Positions 6,718 to 8,449 of a DNA stretch of 8,449 nucleotides are shown piece after piece. Origin of the DNA: Opitutia bacterium UBA7350 (GTDB taxonomy: Bacteria > Verrucomicrobiota > Verrucomicrobiia > Opitutales > Coraliomargaritaceae); the NCBI GenBank assembly GCA_002470925.1, contig DKOX01000073.1:1-8449 (forward strand). The letters are read 5' to 3'. The position numbers and the translations under genes were made by a program. The notes beneath the pieces are model-generated. The model was not told the origin of the DNA and searched no databases. It saw only the letters and a list, made by a program, of their open reading frames with translations. How positions within the stretch are numbered: position 1 is the stretch's first letter; each line of letters opens with the position of its first letter.

Positions 6718-7974
6718 ATGCGAGCCAGCAGCCAACGATTCAGCCAAGAGCATCAAAACCTCGCCGGAGGAGGTTGGCTCTCCTCCATGGACTGGGTTAA
6801 CCCCCTGGCGATTGCCCTACTCTGCGCCACCGGCATACTTTTCATCTTCTCGGCGCAGGCATCCCACGCCGGCAATGATTGGCAGAAACAAATCGTCTGG
6901 ACCCTCCTCGGTTTTTGCACCTACGTCGTGGTCGCAGTTGCAAATTACAAAATCTTCCTGTCCTACGCCCATATACTCTATGCCCTCGGCATCGCCGGCC
7001 TCCTCCTCGCCCGACCCGAAAGCCCATTCAGCGTCGAAATGATGGGAGCCCGACGCTGGGTTGACCTCGGGATCACCACCGTGCAACCGACCGAGGCCGC
7101 TAAAATCGGCACCCTAATCATGGCATCCAGCATTCTGGCTCGCTCAAAGGTCGGCTCCATCAGTGAATCGATCCTTGTGATTGCCAAAGTCGCCCTTGTT
7201 TTTTTGTTACCTATGTGGTTGATTTTTATGCAGCCTGATCTAGGCTCCTCGCTTGTTTTTCCACCTATGATTTTTGCACTTCTATATATTTCCCGCCTCT
7301 CAGGGAAATTCTTCCTCAGTGCATTCGCCATTTTTATGCTCGCTGTGTCAGTCGTCGGTATTGACATTTACGCCTACAGCCAGCACCTCGAACGCGCCCG
7401 CCTCATCAAGCAAAGCGACTCTACTGCGGTTTCCGCGGAGGCCTACCGTTCAATCCTACCAATCCACAATTATCAACGTAACCGGATCCTCGCCTTTGTT
7501 GCACCAAAGGTCGTCGATCCAAATGGCACCGGCGCAAGCTGGAATGCCATGCAAGCAAAAATATCAGCCGCCACGGGCGGTGCCACCGGGAAAGGCCTCT
7601 TAGAGGGCACCCAGGCACAACTCGGTTATCTGCCAAAGGCGGTCGCACACAACGACTTCATTTTCTCCGTGATCGCGGAAGAAACTGGTTTTCTTGGAAG
7701 CGTCTTCATTGTAGGGCTCTTTGCCATCCTTGTCACCAACGGCATCCGTATCGCCGGACTTGCTAAAGACAGATTTGGAATGCACCTCGCCTGCGGCGTT
7801 AGTGTCCTCTTCCTTATCCATTTTTTTATCAATATAGGCATGACAATTGGCATTACCCCTATCACCGGACTGCCGCTTCCCTTTTTAAGCTACGGAGGTT
7901 CCTTCGTCTTGAGCTGTTTTTTTCTCCAGGGTCTCATCCAAAGTATCTACAGGCACCGCAAGGACTACACCTGA
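6718..7974 (+). CDS. rodA: RodA, SEDS-family peptidoglycan glycosyltransferase
   Basis: Polymerises lipid II glycan strands during cell elongation, with a class B PBP partner (PBP2) and the Rod complex, in the inner membrane. The 418-residue protein has about ten hydrophobic helices. SEDS signatures are GARRWVDLG (110-118) with QPTEAAK (123-129), MQPDLGSSLVF (171-181), HNDFIFSVIAEETGFLG (311-327) and GITPITGLPLPFLSYGGS (378-395). D313 matches the essential SEDS Asp (D255 in T. thermophilus RodA). The PITGLPLPFLSYGGS ending and the neighbouring RNase gene favour RodA over FtsW. It is longer than E. coli RodA (370) because of a hydrophilic N-terminus of about 26 residues and a long periplasmic loop (about 219-312). 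ATG 6718 lacks a Shine-Dalgarno; Met24 (ATG 6787) is preceded by GGAGGAGG and would give 395 residues, so the start is uncertain. Confidence 0.92.
   Translation: MRASSQRFSQEHQNLAGGGWLSSMDWVNPLAIALLCATGILFIFSAQASHAGNDWQKQIVWTLLGFCTYVVVAVANYKIFLSYAHILYALGIAGLLLARPESPFSVEMMGARRWVDLGITTVQPTEAAKIGTLIMASSILARSKVGSISESILVIAKVALVFLLPMWLIFMQPDLGSSLVFPPMIFALLYISRLSGKFFLSAFAIFMLAVSVVGIDIYAYSQHLERARLIKQSDSTAVSAEAYRSILPIHNYQRNRILAFVAPKVVDPNGTGASWNAMQAKISAATGGATGKGLLEGTQAQLGYLPKAVAHNDFIFSVIAEETGFLGSVFIVGLFAILVTNGIRIAGLAKDRFGMHLACGVSVLFLIHFFINIGMTIGITPITGLPLPFLSYGGSFVLSCFFLQGLIQSIYRHRKDYT
6766..6786 (+). repeat. Perfect 7-bp hairpin ahead of the internal rodA ATG
   Basis: GGAGGAG (6766-6772) and CTCCTCC (6780-6786) are perfect complements with a 7-base loop. 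The second arm abuts an in-frame ATG at 6787. The first arm, with the next G, is an ideal anti-SD complement, but sits 13 bases from the ATG, longer than usual. It may be a translation-control hairpin for a shorter RodA or merely codons for Gly-Gly-Gly-Trp-Leu-Ser-Ser. Confidence 0.35.
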
Positions 7975-8054
7975 CCCCATGCCGGTACCCGACCTATGAG
8001 TGAAAACTTCAAAGACGTGGCAACCTCCCATTCAACCCGGGAAACTCCCAAGCC
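7975..8054 (+). other. 80-nt leader between rodA and the RNase E/G gene
   Basis: No stop-like hairpin with a T-run separates rodA from the next gene, so read-through is likely. The leader contains a six-codon ORF (ATG 7979, stop TGA 7997-7999) and an overlapping ATG at 7996 that opens a 43-codon frame running into the RNase coding region out of phase. Neither has a ribosome site that I can support. Confidence 0.3.
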
Positions 8055-8449
8055 ATGCAAGAATCAAACACCATCCATTCCAACGACAATAACAACGAAG
8101 CGCCCAAGGCCGAAAACTACGATCTAGACCTGACCACTCCGCCTGCGGAGGAAAAAGCAGAGCGAATCAACCCCCGGGAACTTCGCGACGCCGCTGCCGA
8201 GCGCGCCAAAAAGCAACCGCTCGTCAGTCGCATCATCAAGGCCATTAAAAAAGAAGACAAGGCCTTCTCGGAACTCATCATTAACTCCGAACCACTCGAA
8301 AAGCGCGTCGCTCAATTAAAGGACGGCGTCCTTGAAAAATTCGAGGTCGAGCGCGCCGGAGACGCACGCGAAGTCGGCGCCATCTTCAAGGGACGCATCC
8401 AAAACCTCGAACACGGCCTCAAAGCCGCCTTCGTTGATATCGGTCAACC
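8055..8449 (+). CDS. rng: Ribonuclease E/G family endoribonuclease, 3'-truncated
   Basis: RNase E/G enzymes make single-strand, 5'-end-sensitive cuts in mRNA decay and rRNA/tRNA maturation. Only 131 codons lie in the window. From about residue 73 the sequence matches the family start: ELIINSEPLEKRVAQLKDG (73-91) corresponds to the IxxxPxExRVAxxxDG opening, and REVGAIFKGRIQNLEHGLKA (105-124) then AFVDIGQ (125-131) is the beginning of the embedded S1 domain. Before this is an extension of about 72 residues, Asn/acid-rich first (1-35) and then basic and helical (RELRDAAAERAKKQ, 41-54). E. coli RNase G and RNase E lack such an extension. ATG 8055 is the only usual start codon between the upstream in-frame stop (8001-8003) and the catalytic domain. 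RNase G versus RNase E cannot be decided without the C-terminus; adjacency to rodA favours a cell-shape-linked rng locus. Confidence 0.88.
   Translation, partial: MQESNTIHSNDNNNEAPKAENYDLDLTTPPAEEKAERINPRELRDAAAERAKKQPLVSRIIKAIKKEDKAFSELIINSEPLEKRVAQLKDGVLEKFEVERAGDAREVGAIFKGRIQNLEHGLKAAFVDIGQ

Noticed and set aside
7996..8127. 43-codon ORF overlapping the RNase E/G start, considered as a leader peptide
   Set aside because: No ribosome site, Lys/Thr/Pro-rich composition typical of an out-of-frame read, and its second half is the RNase gene in another phase.

Overview
The window is ordinary, gene-dense bacterial chromosome with eight protein genes, two of them cut by the window edges. There is no sign of a mobile element, CRISPR array, rRNA or tRNA. 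Several details point to the Verrucomicrobiota (Opitutae-like) or a related Planctomycetes-Verrucomicrobia-Chlamydiae/Bacteroidota-affiliated lineage: moderately high GC, a long PurM of the kind familiar from Bacteroidota, Shine-Dalgarno sites that are nearly absent, and rodA followed directly by an RNase E/G gene. That placement is inference; no marker here is decisive.

Left block (1-3679, all + strand): the 3' part of aroA (EPSP synthase), cmk (cytidylate kinase), plsC (1-acyl-glycerol-3-phosphate acyltransferase) and purM (AIR synthase). aroA/cmk and cmk/plsC each overlap by exactly 8 nt and purM follows plsC after 20 nt, so this looks like one operon. It joins aromatic amino acid, pyrimidine nucleotide, phospholipid and purine synthesis. 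The order aroA-cmk-plsC is an old conserved grouping also seen in Firmicutes. A small GC hairpin with a T-run follows purM.

Middle (3769-6104): a lone secreted sugar-type periplasmic binding protein on +, converging on an MgtE magnesium channel gene on -. Both stop codons lie in the two arms of one inverted repeat. No permease or ATPase gene accompanies the binding protein, so its role is open. A 126-bp divergent intergenic region (6105-6230) with several short repeats separates mgtE from the next + strand genes.

Right block (6231-8449, + strand): a NUDIX hydrolase, rodA (SEDS peptidoglycan glycosyltransferase of the elongasome), and the start of an RNase E/G gene with an N-terminal extension of about 72 residues. 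The rodA/RNase G link to cell-shape loci is known in other bacteria.

I found no convincing undescribed system. The points most worth a second look are the orphan binding protein with its terminator-like hairpin set against the start codon, the repeats between mgtE and the NUDIX gene, the start-site hairpin in rodA, and unusual residues in the EPSP synthase.
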